Assembly: GCA_026874595.1 (NCBI GenBank)
Contig: CM049308.1
Coordinates: forward strand, 53,579,624 to 53,643,623
Direction: 5' to 3'
From: Sipunculus nudus
Lineage: Eukaryota > Annelida > Sipuncula > Golfingiida > Sipunculidae
Length of the DNA stretch: 64,000 nt
The notes below the pieces were generated by a model. That model had not been told where the DNA came from, searched no databases, and saw only the letters and a program-made list of their open reading frames with translations. Position numbers and translations under genes: made by a program. Below are positions 50,464-62,619 of this stretch, piece after piece. Position 1 is the first letter of the stretch. Each line of letters opens with the position of its first letter.

Positions 50464-50949
50464 GAAACCCCCTATGTGTGAACGGACCAAGTGATTATAC
50501 TTGTTTTTCCAAGATAATTTTAATATACCAATAATTTAGTTACGAGAAGTATAATATATATTTTATAGTTAATACTTGGCAAGAATTTAAGATCAGCCCT
50601 GGATTATACGATATGGTATTATTTGAAAGAATTCAATTATGCTTAGTCATAATATTCTGGTTCAAAACGTATACCGTTAGAATGTTGTGTTGTAATGGGC
50701 CTTGCTGAGAAAAGACGTATATTATATTTAAATATCACATTGAGTTCTTTGGTGACCATGCTTTGTCATATACGGTATGGCAGATCACGGGTTTAGTATG
50801 TCCAACTGCTGTAATCGCCTGTATTTATGTTATTGTATGTCCTTATATAGTATCAGAAGAACAACACAGTATTTAGTTGAACATTTTCTGTATGCCCTGG
50901 CAAGTAAAATGCGACTTCTAGATTTACATTACATTAATAACAAATAAAT

Positions 50950-51675
50950 TCTCGTTAAATATAACATTCCTCAGTTTAAATGTGAAAGGGCTTCGGGAGA
51001 ACAAAAAAAGAGAAAACTTTTCAATTGGTTTGTTAAAAAGGGAGGAAATACATCCATAAATTTTATCCAAGAAAGCCACAGTACCCCTAATATTGAACAT
51101 TTTTGGTCGCAACAATGGAGAGGAAAATCTGATTTTTCTCATGGAACCTCTTGCAGTTGTGGGGTGATGACACTGATTGGTAAAGCTGTAGAATTTGAGC
51201 TGAAAGAAAAAATATTAGATGACAGTGGTAGATTTGTAATTTTATATGGGATATTGCAATGCATGAATTGTGTATTAATAAATTCGTACGCACCAAACAC
51301 ACAGACACAACAAATTCGTTTTCTACACCAGATAATAGAAAAAAATCGCTCTCTTGATACAGACGAGTCCACTACTTTGATATGGGGAGGGGACTTCAAT
51401 TTTATTATGGATTCTATAGATAATGAAGGAGGCAGGGAAGTTTTAAAAGTTAGATCTATACAAACTATAAAGCGAGTAATGCTTGAATTTAATTTGTGTG
51501 ATATTTGGAAATTAGGGCATCCAAGCAAAAAAGAGTTTACCTAGCTGGTCTTAATCCAATAATCCAACGAAGACTAGATTACTTTTTAATATCAGAGACG
51601 CTTCAATCAACAGTTTCTGAGTCTGAGATATTGCCATCCGTAGGAATGGATCATTCTTTACATATTCCTTAAATT
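50950..51675 (+). pseudogene. L1-like ORF2 endonuclease domain, truncated
   Basis: Follows ORF1 in the same orientation. An apurinic-type endonuclease is readable across two frames: FIQESHS (catalytic Glu), NSYAPN, WGGDFN (Asp/Asn), and after a stop at 51541 RRLDYFLIS and GMDHSLHIP (last His). No reverse transcriptase follows, so the copy is cut off near 51.9 kb where an AACTAGA-type repeat begins. Confidence 0.75.
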
Positions 51676-51904
51676 TGGTAAGCTGACAAAAGAATATTTT
51701 TCAACTAATATTCCAATATCTAAAACCTGAATCTTTTGTTTATTCCTGATCAAGTTAGAGCTTCCAATGAATTAACTGTAGTCAATTTGGAGAAATCCTG
51801 GAAAATGTGGTTACAGTGTAACCATACATATAATCGTGCTGGTCAAAGGCCTCCTGTGATTTAATATGGCAAAAGCCTGCAATAATGGAAACATTTCATA
51901 TTTA

Positions 51905-52930
51905 ACTAGAATATCAGCAAAAGCTAATAAAAGCCCTCAGCCAAAAGAACAAGTATAAAATATTTGTTGTCATGTGGATGTATATCTGTACATGTTATAA
52001 ATTTAAATTGGAGAGGTATATACCATGTTTTATAACAATCCACCAAATGCTTCCTGAGAAATAAGCTGCTAAGTTATTTTCTATTCTTAGCTCTGTGACC
52101 TCCATAAGTCAGTCAAGAACACCCATCTTTAAATTTTACCAAGATATTGTAAATATGCAATAGCCCTAAAAAAATGAAGTTCCTGTGTTGAATACCTTTG
52201 GTCTCAAAAACAGAGAAAATAATCCGTAAAAAATCGAAAAATACAGGTGGCACCACCAGTCTGAAGAAACTAATTAAACATCTCATGATCAATATGTATG
52301 CAAAAAATAATGACCATCATTGATGTAGTTAATGAGATATTGAAGTTTTTGTATGAAATTTTTTACTATTGGGGGGGGGTACTTTGGGGCCCCTTAGCTC
52401 GAAGGATATGGGTAACAGAGACCTAATTTCTGGTTTCCATGGAGACTTTTCATAGTTCTCTCAATATGTCAAGAATTAAGATTCTAGGTCCAGTCTTCAT
52501 ATTTGTGCCCTGTTAACAGATGTTCAGATTTTTAAAGGTCTCAAAAATAGAGAAAAAAATTCATAAAAAAATCGAAAAATACAGGTGGCGCCACCAGTCT
52601 GCAGAAACTGATGAAACTTCTCATGATCAATATGTATGCAAAAAAATCATGACCATCAGTGATGTAGTTAATGAGATATTGAAGTTTTTGTATGAAATTT
52701 TTTAATATTCTGGGGGGGGGGTTACTTTGGGGCCCCATAGCTCGAAGGATATGGGTAACAGAGACCTAATTTCTAGTTTCTAAGGAGATTTTTCATGGAC
52801 CTCTCAGAATGAAAAGTTACAAGATTCTAGGTCCAGCGGTTACGATTTGTGCCAGATTAACAGACAAATGGACGGACTGACGACGGACAAAGAGTGATCG
52901 CTATAGCTCAGATGACTTACAGTCAGCTGA
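51905..52930 (+). repeat. AACTAGA-type family 3 repeat with duplicated 350-bp unit
   Basis: Starts ACTAGAATATCAGCAAAAGCT. The block 51985-52200 matches 58840-59045. Two units (52200-52510, 52540-52860) share ACAGGTGGCRCCACCAGTCT, poly-G and GGGTAACAGAGACC. It ends CAGTCAGCTGAGCTTAAA. Confidence 0.65.
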
Positions 52931-54847
52931 GCTTAAAAACATTAATCAAATAAGTCTGATTTAAGTCTGCCTAAACTTGAGAATCAAATAAATTTTGTCA
53001 CATTCTACAATGTTTGGTAGCTCAGAAACAAATTTTAAATTGTCCTTGTGATCTTTCACATCCACAAATACGCAAATAGCTACCAGGTTTTCTGTACCAA
53101 TTACATCAGTTATATCTGTTTCCCTTACAGTATGTAAATGAGAAAGCTTTAATCCAAGTTTCAACTTGTTTTCCTCTGTTTCACAAACAGACATTTGGGA
53201 CCTTTTCATTCTTTTAATGAAAGCAAGATAGACTTCTTTACACTGCACGGATGCTATTGCAAAATATCTGATAATACCATAACAAAATAACTGGAGCTTT
53301 GGATTGAAATACTAAACTGTGCAACTGTTTCTTACTTTAACACGATCATAATCTACTGAATGGAATATCATATTCTTACAAGCCAGTCTGTTGTGAAACA
53401 GCAAATGGTTGGGTAATGCTCCAAGAGTTTTCACAGTTTCAGCCCAGTATTCTCTGGGCAACTGTTTTGCATATCCTACACCCAGAAATCTTACAGATGA
53501 CAAAGAATAAGGCTCAGCTGAATGACTTGATGAGAACCACAAAGTGCACATCAGTTTTGTGACACCCAACAGGGCTCCATGCATATAATCATTTGCAGTT
53601 GATTTTACATAGTTGTAGTATTTTAAAATATTAAAAAAGAAGGGCCCTTGATTCCACATACAGGCTTTTTTAATTTGAAAGCTTCAGCGGCAAGTCTGAT
53701 TACATTTTGTTTCTGTCTAGGATTACCCAAGGGGTTATTCTTATCAAAAGGAAACACCCGGACATTACCCTCTTTGCCTGTCTTGTGTTTCACACCTTGT
53801 TCACATCATGGAAAACTGTTAGCACCATTATACTGATTCATATTCATGGCAAGACTTTTACCTGGCAAGTCTGCTGTACCACATATCAAGAAAGCCTTAC
53901 ACTGAACTGATATTCCCTTTATGTTCACCATAATCCCTGTTGTTTCCAAACTTTGTAAACTGTGGAACAATGGTTTACTAAAAATTGCCATTAATGGTTT
54001 ACAATCTCCATACCGTAAACCATAAAACAAAATATTTTCTTTTTTAGCCCTTTCTTTGTATGGCAGTTCATTAATTAGAAGATACATAGGCCAAATTGAA
54101 AATTTGGAGCTTTTGAATATTGGTACACCATCAGTATTCCATGTCAATGATATATTATATGGATACTTTTTGGACAGTGGTCCCCCTTCAGTCATCAAGT
54201 CATGGTAAATTCTACCATCATAAATATCTTCTATGGCATTTTTTTTGTTTCTTTTGCCTTCTGAATCTGTGTTGGAGGAGCTCTGTAAAACCATCCCTAT
54301 TGAAAAGATTTCTTATTTGATTTTCTATTGGGATCTCTATGAAATAAGATAATGAGCCTTTTTCCCTGAAGCTCTTTAGACAGTGCCGATTATCACAGTG
54401 GGATGCATCTTTTGTGGCTGGAGATAAACAAAAGGAACAGTAGTAATGTTTTATGAAAGGTGAACCCATGTTAGAGAAGTATTTCTTGAAATGATACAAA
54501 CTCTGTAAGGCTGGATAAATTTTAAGACAGTGGAGCCCAACAAGTGTCAGAAAGTCATTCAACTGATTGCCATTTACAGAATGAACCAGACTGTAAACAA
54601 GGATGAGTAGCATGCTAACACTTATGGACATTGAGTGTCCCTGGTAAATGTTGTTATCTTTATCACTGCTTTGGTCAAAATCCCCAGTTTGTCCAACAAG
54701 AGGGACACTTTCTGATTCTTTTTTGTCTTCCTGCCTGTCAAGGAGCTCACTCCACTTGTCAGCTGACACCACAAAGTCTTTATTTGCCTGGTTAGTCTCC
54801 AATGAGTTGAAATATTGTTCAAGCAGTTCAGAAGCTGCATTTTCATC

Positions 54848-55560
54848 ACAGTTATTATGAACTGTTTGTCCATCCTTTTTTAATTCTTGTGGCTCTTCTT
54901 GAATGTTCTCTTCATCGTCAATTCCAGTTACACACTCAACCTCAGATGATGCACTTTTCCATCACAGTTATAATGAACTGTTTGTCCATCCTTTTGTAAT
55001 TCTTGTGGCTCTTCTTAAATGTTCTCTTCATCGTCAATTCCAGTTACACACTCAACCTCAGATGATGCACTTTCATCACAGTTATTATGAACTGTTTGTC
55101 CATCCTTTTTTAATTCTTGTGGCTCTTTTTGAATGTTTGCTTCATCGTCGCTTCCAGTTACACACACAGCTTCAGATGCTGCACTTTCATCACAGTTATT
55201 ATGAACTGTGTGTCCATCCTTTTTTAATTCTTGTAATGATCACATAGTTAATATTTGGTAACCTTTTAAAGAAAGCATCTTGTTTATAGTAAGCCGTTAG
55301 GGCACCAGGGGGCAGCACATATACTTCCTGTATCTTGCTGGATAAAACACATGTGGCTAGTCTTGGTGTTGTGACTTTATCGGCCTGCATCTATCAACAC
55401 AATTCTTGTGGCTCTTCTTGAATGTTCGCTTCATCGTCACTTCGAGTTACACACACACCTTCAGATACTGCACTTTCATCACAGTTATTATGAACTGTTT
55501 GTCCATCCTTTTGTATTTCGAGTGGCTCTTCTTGAATGTTCTCTTCATCTTCACTTCCAC
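54848..55560 (-). repeat. 114-bp in-frame coding minisatellite of the transposase
   Basis: Unit starts (plus strand GAACTGTTTGTCCATCC) at 54859, 54975, 55089, 55203 and 55492. Spacing is 114 bp (once 116), equal to 38 codons. Each unit encodes KDGQTVHNNCDE, an acidic stretch and NIQEEPQEL. The last gap is longer because of the 166-bp insertion. Confidence 0.85.
55235..55400. mobile_element. 166-bp insertion with 9-bp duplication
   Basis: AATTCTTGT occurs on both sides (55226-55234, 55401-55409) and the coding minisatellite resumes exactly after it. No clear inverted termini. A 9-bp duplication would suit a Mutator-type MITE (inference). Confidence 0.65.
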
Positions 55561-55590
55561 ACCCAACTTTGTGCACTGCTTGAGAGGCCA

Positions 55591-55996
55591 ACCAAAAACC
55601 AAAAGAAGTATACGCTCATCGAGCAGCTACAGGTTGCTGTGGTCACGACCTCAGCCCTGTGTGCTCCTAAAGCATGTTCTCATGTTCTCAGAGCCGACAG
55701 TCACAGTGCCATGCCAAGCCAAGCAAGGAGCCATAGGGGGCGCCCTCTTTTCTCCTGGGTTGAAGTCCTTGTTAGAAAGCTACAGCACCCACAGTCACAA
55801 AGCCCGAAGCAACCCGCATTCCCTCCACCAATCCCAGCAGCGGAGACCCAGCCATGTCAATCGAGAGCCGAACTCGATCCTTGTGAGCGACTTTCCTTCG
55901 AGGAGGCAATGCCCTTTTACTTGCGATTTTGGTCATTTGGACCGTTTTAACCAATTTCCCAGTTATGCAAGTTTACAAGTTTTTTCGTCATCGCCA
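55591..55996. mobile_element. 406-bp insertion with 14-bp duplication
   Basis: TGCTTGAGAGGCCA flanks it at 55577-55590 and 55997-56010. Removing the insert restores the frame (..FVASQAVHKV..). It looks GC-richer than its surroundings, has no A tail that I see, and its class is unknown. Open frames of 180-206 codons cross it but are not recognisable. Confidence 0.65.
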
Positions 55997-56390
55997 TGCT
56001 TGAGAGGCCACAAAGCCTGGTTTTAGAATATTTGTGGTTCTTCTTCCGTATTTGCTTGGCCTCACATATCCCTTACTGTTTGTAAATACACCTGCAGCAC
56101 AAAAGAAATGGCATATTGGTATCTGTGTACAAAATGCAATTTTTTTTTTTTTCAATATAGTTATTATGAAATAAATAGCATCTGACACTAACACATTGGA
56201 TCTTTAATACTGAATTCAGGGGCTGCATTCATTTATATTATAAAAGGCTCAGTACGTACAATTTTAAGCTAGCTAGCATTAATCCAAAGACCTGAGTTGT
56301 CTCATATATATATATATATATCTTCAATGAATTTTTCATGTACAAGACTGGAGATGGCACCTGTAATCTCAAGATTATATATATATATTA

Positions 56391-56796
56391 GGGCTGAAAC
56401 GGGTACAAAATTTGGGACTCGAGTACCCGATAGGTATTACCCGACTCGGACTCGAGTACTCGTTACCATGGCAACGCTGTAAGATAAAATGGACATCTGT
56501 TTACCGATGCAAAATATGCATATATTTGACTTCGTGACGATTAAATTTATCCAAACGAAGAAACAGATACATGTCATAACAAGACCTCTGTTGATTTGAC
56601 TAGCATATGTTTAGAGCCCTTTGTCAGGCTATGATAATGAATAAATAGGCCTACAGACTGCCCGTAAATTTGCAGTAATATTCAGATACGCATGCATACA
56701 TGTACAAACACGAGTACTCGAGTCCAAATTGTGGACTCGAGTACTAGGTAAGTATTACCCGGACTCGAGTACTCGAGTACTCCTTTCAGCCCTAAT
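56391..56796. mobile_element. hAT-type MITE in a TA array
   Basis: Left TAGGGCTGAAACGGG and right ..TTTCAGCCCTA are complementary over 11 bp. GGACTCGAGTACTCG words occur inside. It is flanked by ATATATAT on both sides, consistent with an 8-bp duplication but not provable in a TA array. Confidence 0.75.
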
Positions 56797-56829
56797 ATAT
56801 ATATATATATATATATTCACAACTAAATA

Positions 56830-58340
56830 TTTCTGGTATCGGAGATGCCGTAGTATCACCAGAATTCGGGCATACCCCATTTAAAATAGGCCCCCCTTCT
56901 TCTGCAGTATTTATTGGCACGCAACAGATCAAGGTAACCTGATGTCAAAGAGCTTGGTTGAAACAAATGCTGTGCCAGATTTTCAGGAAAACTAGAAAAT
57001 AACCAGAAAAATGATTACAGGTGCCATCTCCTGTCTAGTACATGAGAAATTCATTGAATTTGTATATGACAATTCAGACATAAAATTTCAGGCCGATACT
57101 TCAAACCACCCTTGAGATATATACACAGATGTATCAAACCCAATAAAATCTAAGTAAATGCAAATAGCAAAAAAAAAAAAAAATAAAATAAAAAAAGGAA
57201 AAATCCGACAAATTTTTAGATGACTAAATTTTTGCATTAAATTTGGTGATGCTAGCTTCTGCCATTTTTGAGTTAGTATGGGTAAATATACAGATGACGG
57301 ACAGCGCCACACCAATGCATAAGCTCACAGATTTGCTAAAAAATCATTGAGGTGTGACAGAATCCTATTCCGGAGACCAATATGAAACAGTTACTCCATT
57401 AATTATGAATATAAAATATTTAGTTAAGAATATTAAATAAATCAGCAATCATTATTGTGAGCAAAACCTGAGTGATAGTGTTTAAATCTTGCACTGCATA
57501 TGAAATATTTAGGATTCCAAATGTCATTTAAAAATGCCAAAAATTTAAGAATTCATAAAATAAAAAATCATTCAGGTGTTACCTAAACTGTATTAGCTCT
57601 CGAGACTAATAAGATGCACCTGCTATTTTGTACTATAATTAGAAGTAGAACTGAGTAAAACTTTCTGATATATCGCAATTGTTTACAGATGGACAGCCAG
57701 TCAGACAAACAGAGCTCTGCAATAAACCCCCACTCCACTGTGATGGAACATAAAAAAACAGTACCTCACAAGTTTAAGGGATCACAAAATATCCTATATT
57801 TCCACAGATTTTACCCTGAAGATTAAGATCAAGGTAACCAGTTTTTGAATTTATCAAAAAGATTGGTTGAAACAGATGCTGTATCAAATTTCAGGGAAAA
57901 CAATATGTAGTACTTCACAATTTATAGGGATAACAAACAAGGGACCCATGGGTCACAGCGCTCAGCTTAAGTTTGAAATTTTTGCATATGCAAAATATTC
58001 TATTTTAATGTTTTTCATTTATATAAGCATATAAGAAGCTAAGAAGAAAGAGGCCCTCCTACTTGGTTATAGTAAAGTTCTAAATATATGATTGCAAACT
58101 AATACTCTGACAAGACTGTCATGAAGGAAAACAGTAAAAGTTTTGAGATACTGTGATGCATATGAAAATTTACAGAATGACAGGCAAGTGGACACTGAAT
58201 GGACTAATACCTTTATTTCACTTTCAAGGGAATAATGCATTCAAGTTTATGTATAAGCCTATTTTTTTAGCATATCCACTTTTTCCATTAAGAAGTTTTT
58301 ATCTGAATAATTTTTTTTTATTTACAAGTTTTATAAATTT
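56830..58340. other. Repeat-derived non-coding sequence
   Basis: Old dispersed repeats, including the ACAAGGGACCCATGGGTCAC motif at about 57948 that recurs near 6.9 and 27.55 kb. No gene recognised. Confidence 0.45.
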
Positions 58341-58418
58341 TTATTAAAAAAACTGAAAATATAAGTTAATATATTAGAATTGTTGCAAAAGTTGCAATCA
58401 TTATATATACATAGTAAA

Positions 58419-60265
58419 ACTAGATGTGTCGTTCCGACACAAATTCCCCCGCATGGGGCAAATTAGAAACTTTTGCTAAATTTTGTAAAATATTTTAAGT
58501 ACAGGGGCTGTTGTAAGTTCAACAGTAGGTCAACAAGGGCAAAATGCAAACTCGATCTGTAACAGGTCATTATCAAGCAACACACCAAAAATCAGGCCAG
58601 TATCTGCAGGCATTGTGAATAAAAAGTCCATACATGTGCATTTTTCATAAAAATTTCTGTCTTTCATGAAATTTTCTATGTTCAGGATTTGTCATATCGT
58701 CAAAAATAGGTTAACTGGGACGAAACGCGAACTCGATCTGTAAGTGGTCATTATGCAGCCACACACCAAACATTAGGCCAGTATCTGTAAGCATTGCATT
58801 GCGAAACTAGAATATTAGCAAAAGCTGATATTCAGTTATAAATTTAAATTGGAGATGTATGTACCATGTTTCATAACAATCCAGCAAATGCTTCCTGAGA
58901 AATAAGCTCCTAAGTTTTTTTCTATACTATACTCTGTGACCTTGAAGAGTAGGTTACGACCACCCATCTTTGAACTTGACCAAGATTTTGTAAATATAAC
59001 GCAATAGCACTGAAGTAATGAAGTTTCTGTGTTAAATACCTTTGGAGATATCCTGCACAAAAGGCCAAAATTGAAAAATCCGATAAAAATTCATTAAAAA
59101 AATCAGAAATTGCAGATGGCGCCACCAAAATTGTGCACGTTCAGACAATCAGTCCCAATGATCATAGTAAGTTTTGTGAAAATCCACACAATGGTTCCTG
59201 AAATATAAGCTTCTGAGTGTATTTCTATAATCAGCTCAAAAATGTAAAAAAATGGGTCAAGGTCACCCATCTTCGAACTTGACCAAAATTTTATCAATAT
59301 ACATCTTCACTGATGAAATAAAATTCCAACAGTGAATCCTTTTAGAGATATCCTGCTTACAAGGTAAAAGTTAACAGACACAGAACTGCTGGACGGACGG
59401 ACACCGGACAGACAGATGGACGGACGGATAGACGGACAGCTTGGGTGATGACAATAGCTGTACATGTACATTTGTCATGAAAATTTATGTTTTTCATGAA
59501 ATTTTCTATGTTTAGGAGCCGTAAAACAATCAAAAGTGGGTCAACCGGGACGAAACGCGAACTTGATCTGTAACTGGTCATTATCTGCCCACACATAAAA
59601 AATCAGGGCGGTATCTGCAGGCATTGCGGGAAAAAAAGTCTGTACATGTGCACTTGTCATGAAAAATTTATATTTTTTATGAAATTTTCTATGTTAGGGT
59701 ACTGTCAAACGGTAAAAAGTAGGTCAACTGGGACAAAACTCAAACTCGATCTGTAACTGGTCAATATCTGCCCACACACCAAAAATTAGGCCAATATCTG
59801 CAGGCACTGCGAAAAAAAGTCCGTACATGTGTATTTGTCATGAAAATTTCTATTTTTCATGAAATTTTCTAAGTTAAGGAGCCGTAAAACAGTCAAAAAT
59901 AGGTCAACTGGGATGAAACGCGAACTCAATCTGTAACTAGTCAATATCTGCATACACACCAAAAATCAGGCCAATATCTGCAGGAATTGTGAAAAAAAGT
60001 CCGTACATGTGTATTTGTCATGAAAATTTCTATTTTTCATGAAATTTTCTAAGTTAAGGAGCCGTAAAACGGTCAAAATAGGTCAACCGAGACGAAATGC
60101 GAACTCAATCTGTAACTGGCCATTATCTGCCCACACACAAAAAATCAGGCCAATATCTGCAGGCATTGCGAAAAAAAGTCCGTACAACTGTTTGATTTTG
60201 GAATGACGGTAGCCGGACGGACATGGGTAAAACTATATGCCCCGGCCACTTTGTGGCGGGGGCAT
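58419..60265 (+). mobile_element. AACTAGA-type element, family 1, copy 2, with nested family 3 insert
   Basis: Starts ACTAGATGTGTCG-TTC-CGACAC and ends with the GGCGGGGGCAT hairpin (60237-60265). The 180-bp units match copy 1. At 58806-59460 a family 3 element (ACTAGAATATTAGC-AAAA-GCTGATATT) interrupts a unit after ..GCATTGCGAA. A direct repeat of about 60 bp (AACTGAAAATATAAGTT..) flanks the whole element at 58348 and 60270. Confidence 0.75.
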
Positions 60266-60300
60266 AAAAAACTGAAAATATAAGTTGAAATATTAGAACT

Positions 60301-61187
60301 CAAGGATGTGCTCAGAAAAATTTGAGTGCCGGGCGGGGCAGCCCGTGCACGTGAAATGGGGTGGGGGGGGGGGGGGCATGGGATATTTAAAAGTAAACTT
60401 TCATTTTTTATATTCGTGATTAGATTCGTGATATTTCAGCAGCATGAATAAATCTTTAATAATACTAAAAGATTTTATTAATTTCCAATATGTCGACAGC
60501 AATGCCGCCACTGAGAGCAGATTTGATTGTAAAAGTTAAAACACTGTGGTGAACTCATCTGTCAGTTCAGATTCTGTCAGTCAGGATTTGTTGAATACTA
60601 CGTATAATATGGGTATAAGAAAGGACCATATTCAGTTTTTCGCGTTAAAACCTGATACCAAACATCATGTTCCACTTTTCTATGGCAGTTTAGCCTCATT
60701 GGAAACTGTGACATTACAAATGTATTTGAATATTTACGTCGATCATCAATTATATTCAATCAAACATCATTTGGCGCGTCATGTGATTTCATAGAAGCTG
60801 ATATCAGCATTAGTCTTTTATACAGATACAAGGTGGTGCTACCATAACAGCTACATTCACTTCTTTTGTACCAAATTTTATTCATCAACATTCACTTAAT
60901 ACGGCACATTTGAAAGAGTACCTTCTTGTAAATATTCATTTTCGGCGCCACTGAATGTCATCTTATGTGGCAGACATGCACTTAGATATATGCGACAAGG
61001 GTCACTAATTGTAATACCGGTAAAACACCGCGAGATAAGCTTACACGCATGTTTTTTTTTTCAAGGCTTAAACAATTTAAAAATTTTACTGCCGGGCGGG
61101 AATTGACACTTTCCAGTCTAGTGCCGGGCTGCAGGAAAGACTGCCTGGCGCACCAACCCGGCGCTGCCCGGCGTGAGCACATCCCTG
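60301..61187. mobile_element. 887-bp hAT-like element with perfect 6-bp duplication
   Basis: Termini CAAGGATGTGCTCA and TGAGCACATCCCTG, flanked by AGAACT (60295-60300 and 61188-61193). The unoccupied version of the site (TATTAGAATTGTTGCAAAAG) is preserved at about 58374-58393. Arms carry GCCGGGCGGG-type GC-rich words and there is a poly-G run at 60361-60376. No transposase is visible. Confidence 0.8.
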
Positions 61188-61899
61188 AGAACTGTTGCAA
61201 AAGTTGCAATCATTATATATCCAGAGTGTAGCTCATACTGGGTCATATTATGCATACACATATATTTTATTATTTTTAAATCACAAATGTTTAAACTGAA
61301 TTTAAAATAAAATAACGCCACAACATGGCATCTACAAGATTATTCCTGAATCACTAATTAAGCGAAATAAAATAAAAGATTCAGTAAATTTGATAAAATA
61401 AAACATCTTTTCAAATAAAGTATACACACTGTTGGTTGAATGAGGGACAAACAATATCATTGTGCTAATTACTATCCCAGCTTTAATTTATTACTGGAAT
61501 TAACAGTCAATTTCACACCTGGTGAAGTTTTTACTCTTCTGGAATTACTTATCTGATGAACATCCACACTTTCATAGCAATACACCACTTTGTGGACACA
61601 ATGAAATGTGCACTTTAATCATTGCTAACCCTGGTGGTACAATACAAAATCTAAAATGTAGCATGGCCTAGAATAAGAATGAATCAAATACAGAAAATAA
61701 TAACATTCATCCAGTTTATGCAACATCTGAATGGGGGGGGGGGGAGTGCAGGGCAGAGGGCAAGCTAGCCTGCTAGTAGTGGCCAAGCTGAGCCAAGGCT
61801 AGCTGCCTGGGCTGGGTTACATAATGCAAGTGAAGGCTGTACTACTAGGTAGACTAGATGTAAACAACACTTGCCATGGTGTATGAAAACTTGAATAAA

Positions 61900-62570
61900 A
61901 ACTACTCTTTTCAATCAATTCCTTTGAAATTTCAGATTTGAAAAGATTAAATTATTATGTATATATGCTGTGAAAATTAAATCAACAGTGCTTATAGGGA
62001 AAAAACGTGCCATTGCCATAGTTGAACAACATTTAAGGTATTGATTTTTTATTTGTGCTAATAACTTGAAAAATTTGCAAAATTCAGATCTAATTTTGGG
62101 TAAACAATTGAATCTTGATTAAATAAAGTTATATTCCTGAAAAAAAGTCTCTAGCTTCAGCAATTCTCATGTTAGGTGAGTAAATATATTTCCTGATTTT
62201 TTAAAAATTGCATTATATTTTGGCCGATAACTTCAAAATAATACCCAACACTGACCTATTTTTTTGTATGTTCATAGAAAATGTATGAAAGAATGTGAAT
62301 ACTAAATATGTTAAAAAACAGATCAGTGGTTTTGATATAAGGCAGCCTTGAACTGTAACAATGGCTTTTTTATGGAAAATGGAGGTTTTTCCTTAATATC
62401 TCAAAGGAACAAAGTCCTAATGACCCAATTTTCGGTATGGTAGGAGATTTTGGGGACATCTAATGCATTGCAAAATTTTACAATCGCTGGTCCAATGGTT
62501 TCAAAACGTGCCCTGTTAACGGCTGGATGGACGACGGACAAAGGACCACGACTTGTAGTCAGCTGAGCTA
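61900..62570. repeat. Inverted relative of the interior of the 4.9-7.3 kb element
   Basis: TTAAATAAAGTTATATTCCTG and TCTCTAGCTTCAGCAATTCT (62.1 kb) are close to the complement of 5690-5760. It ends with GACGGACAAAGGACC and GTCAGCTGAGCTA. Confidence 0.6.
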
Positions 62571-62619
62571 AAAATGATGGCACCAGTTCAAGTGGCATTA
62601 TTTCAATACTGAGGGATTT

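Larger units (their letters stand above)
52961..56091 (-). pseudogene. CACTA/EnSpm-type transposase gene, broken
   Basis: The minus-strand exon starts after a TGTGCTGCAG acceptor (56091), in phase 1. An acidic N-terminal region contains a 38-residue repeat. Then come a cysteine-rich segment (54.45-54.35 kb), the conserved WNTDGVP..KSSKFSIWP, LICGTADLPGK and TANDYMHGALLGVTKL motifs of animal Tnp2-like transposases, and a C-terminal end with ELPNIVECD (53.0 kb). Breaks: a frameshift at 54.22-54.29 kb, TGA near 53804, loss of the segment around 53.25-53.31 kb, and two insertions (55235-55400 and 55591-55996). No CACTA termini were found. Confidence 0.7.

Noticed and set aside
55406-56026. 206- and 180-codon plus-strand open frames
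   Set aside because: They are antisense to the coding minisatellite and cross two insertion boundaries. No domain was recognised.
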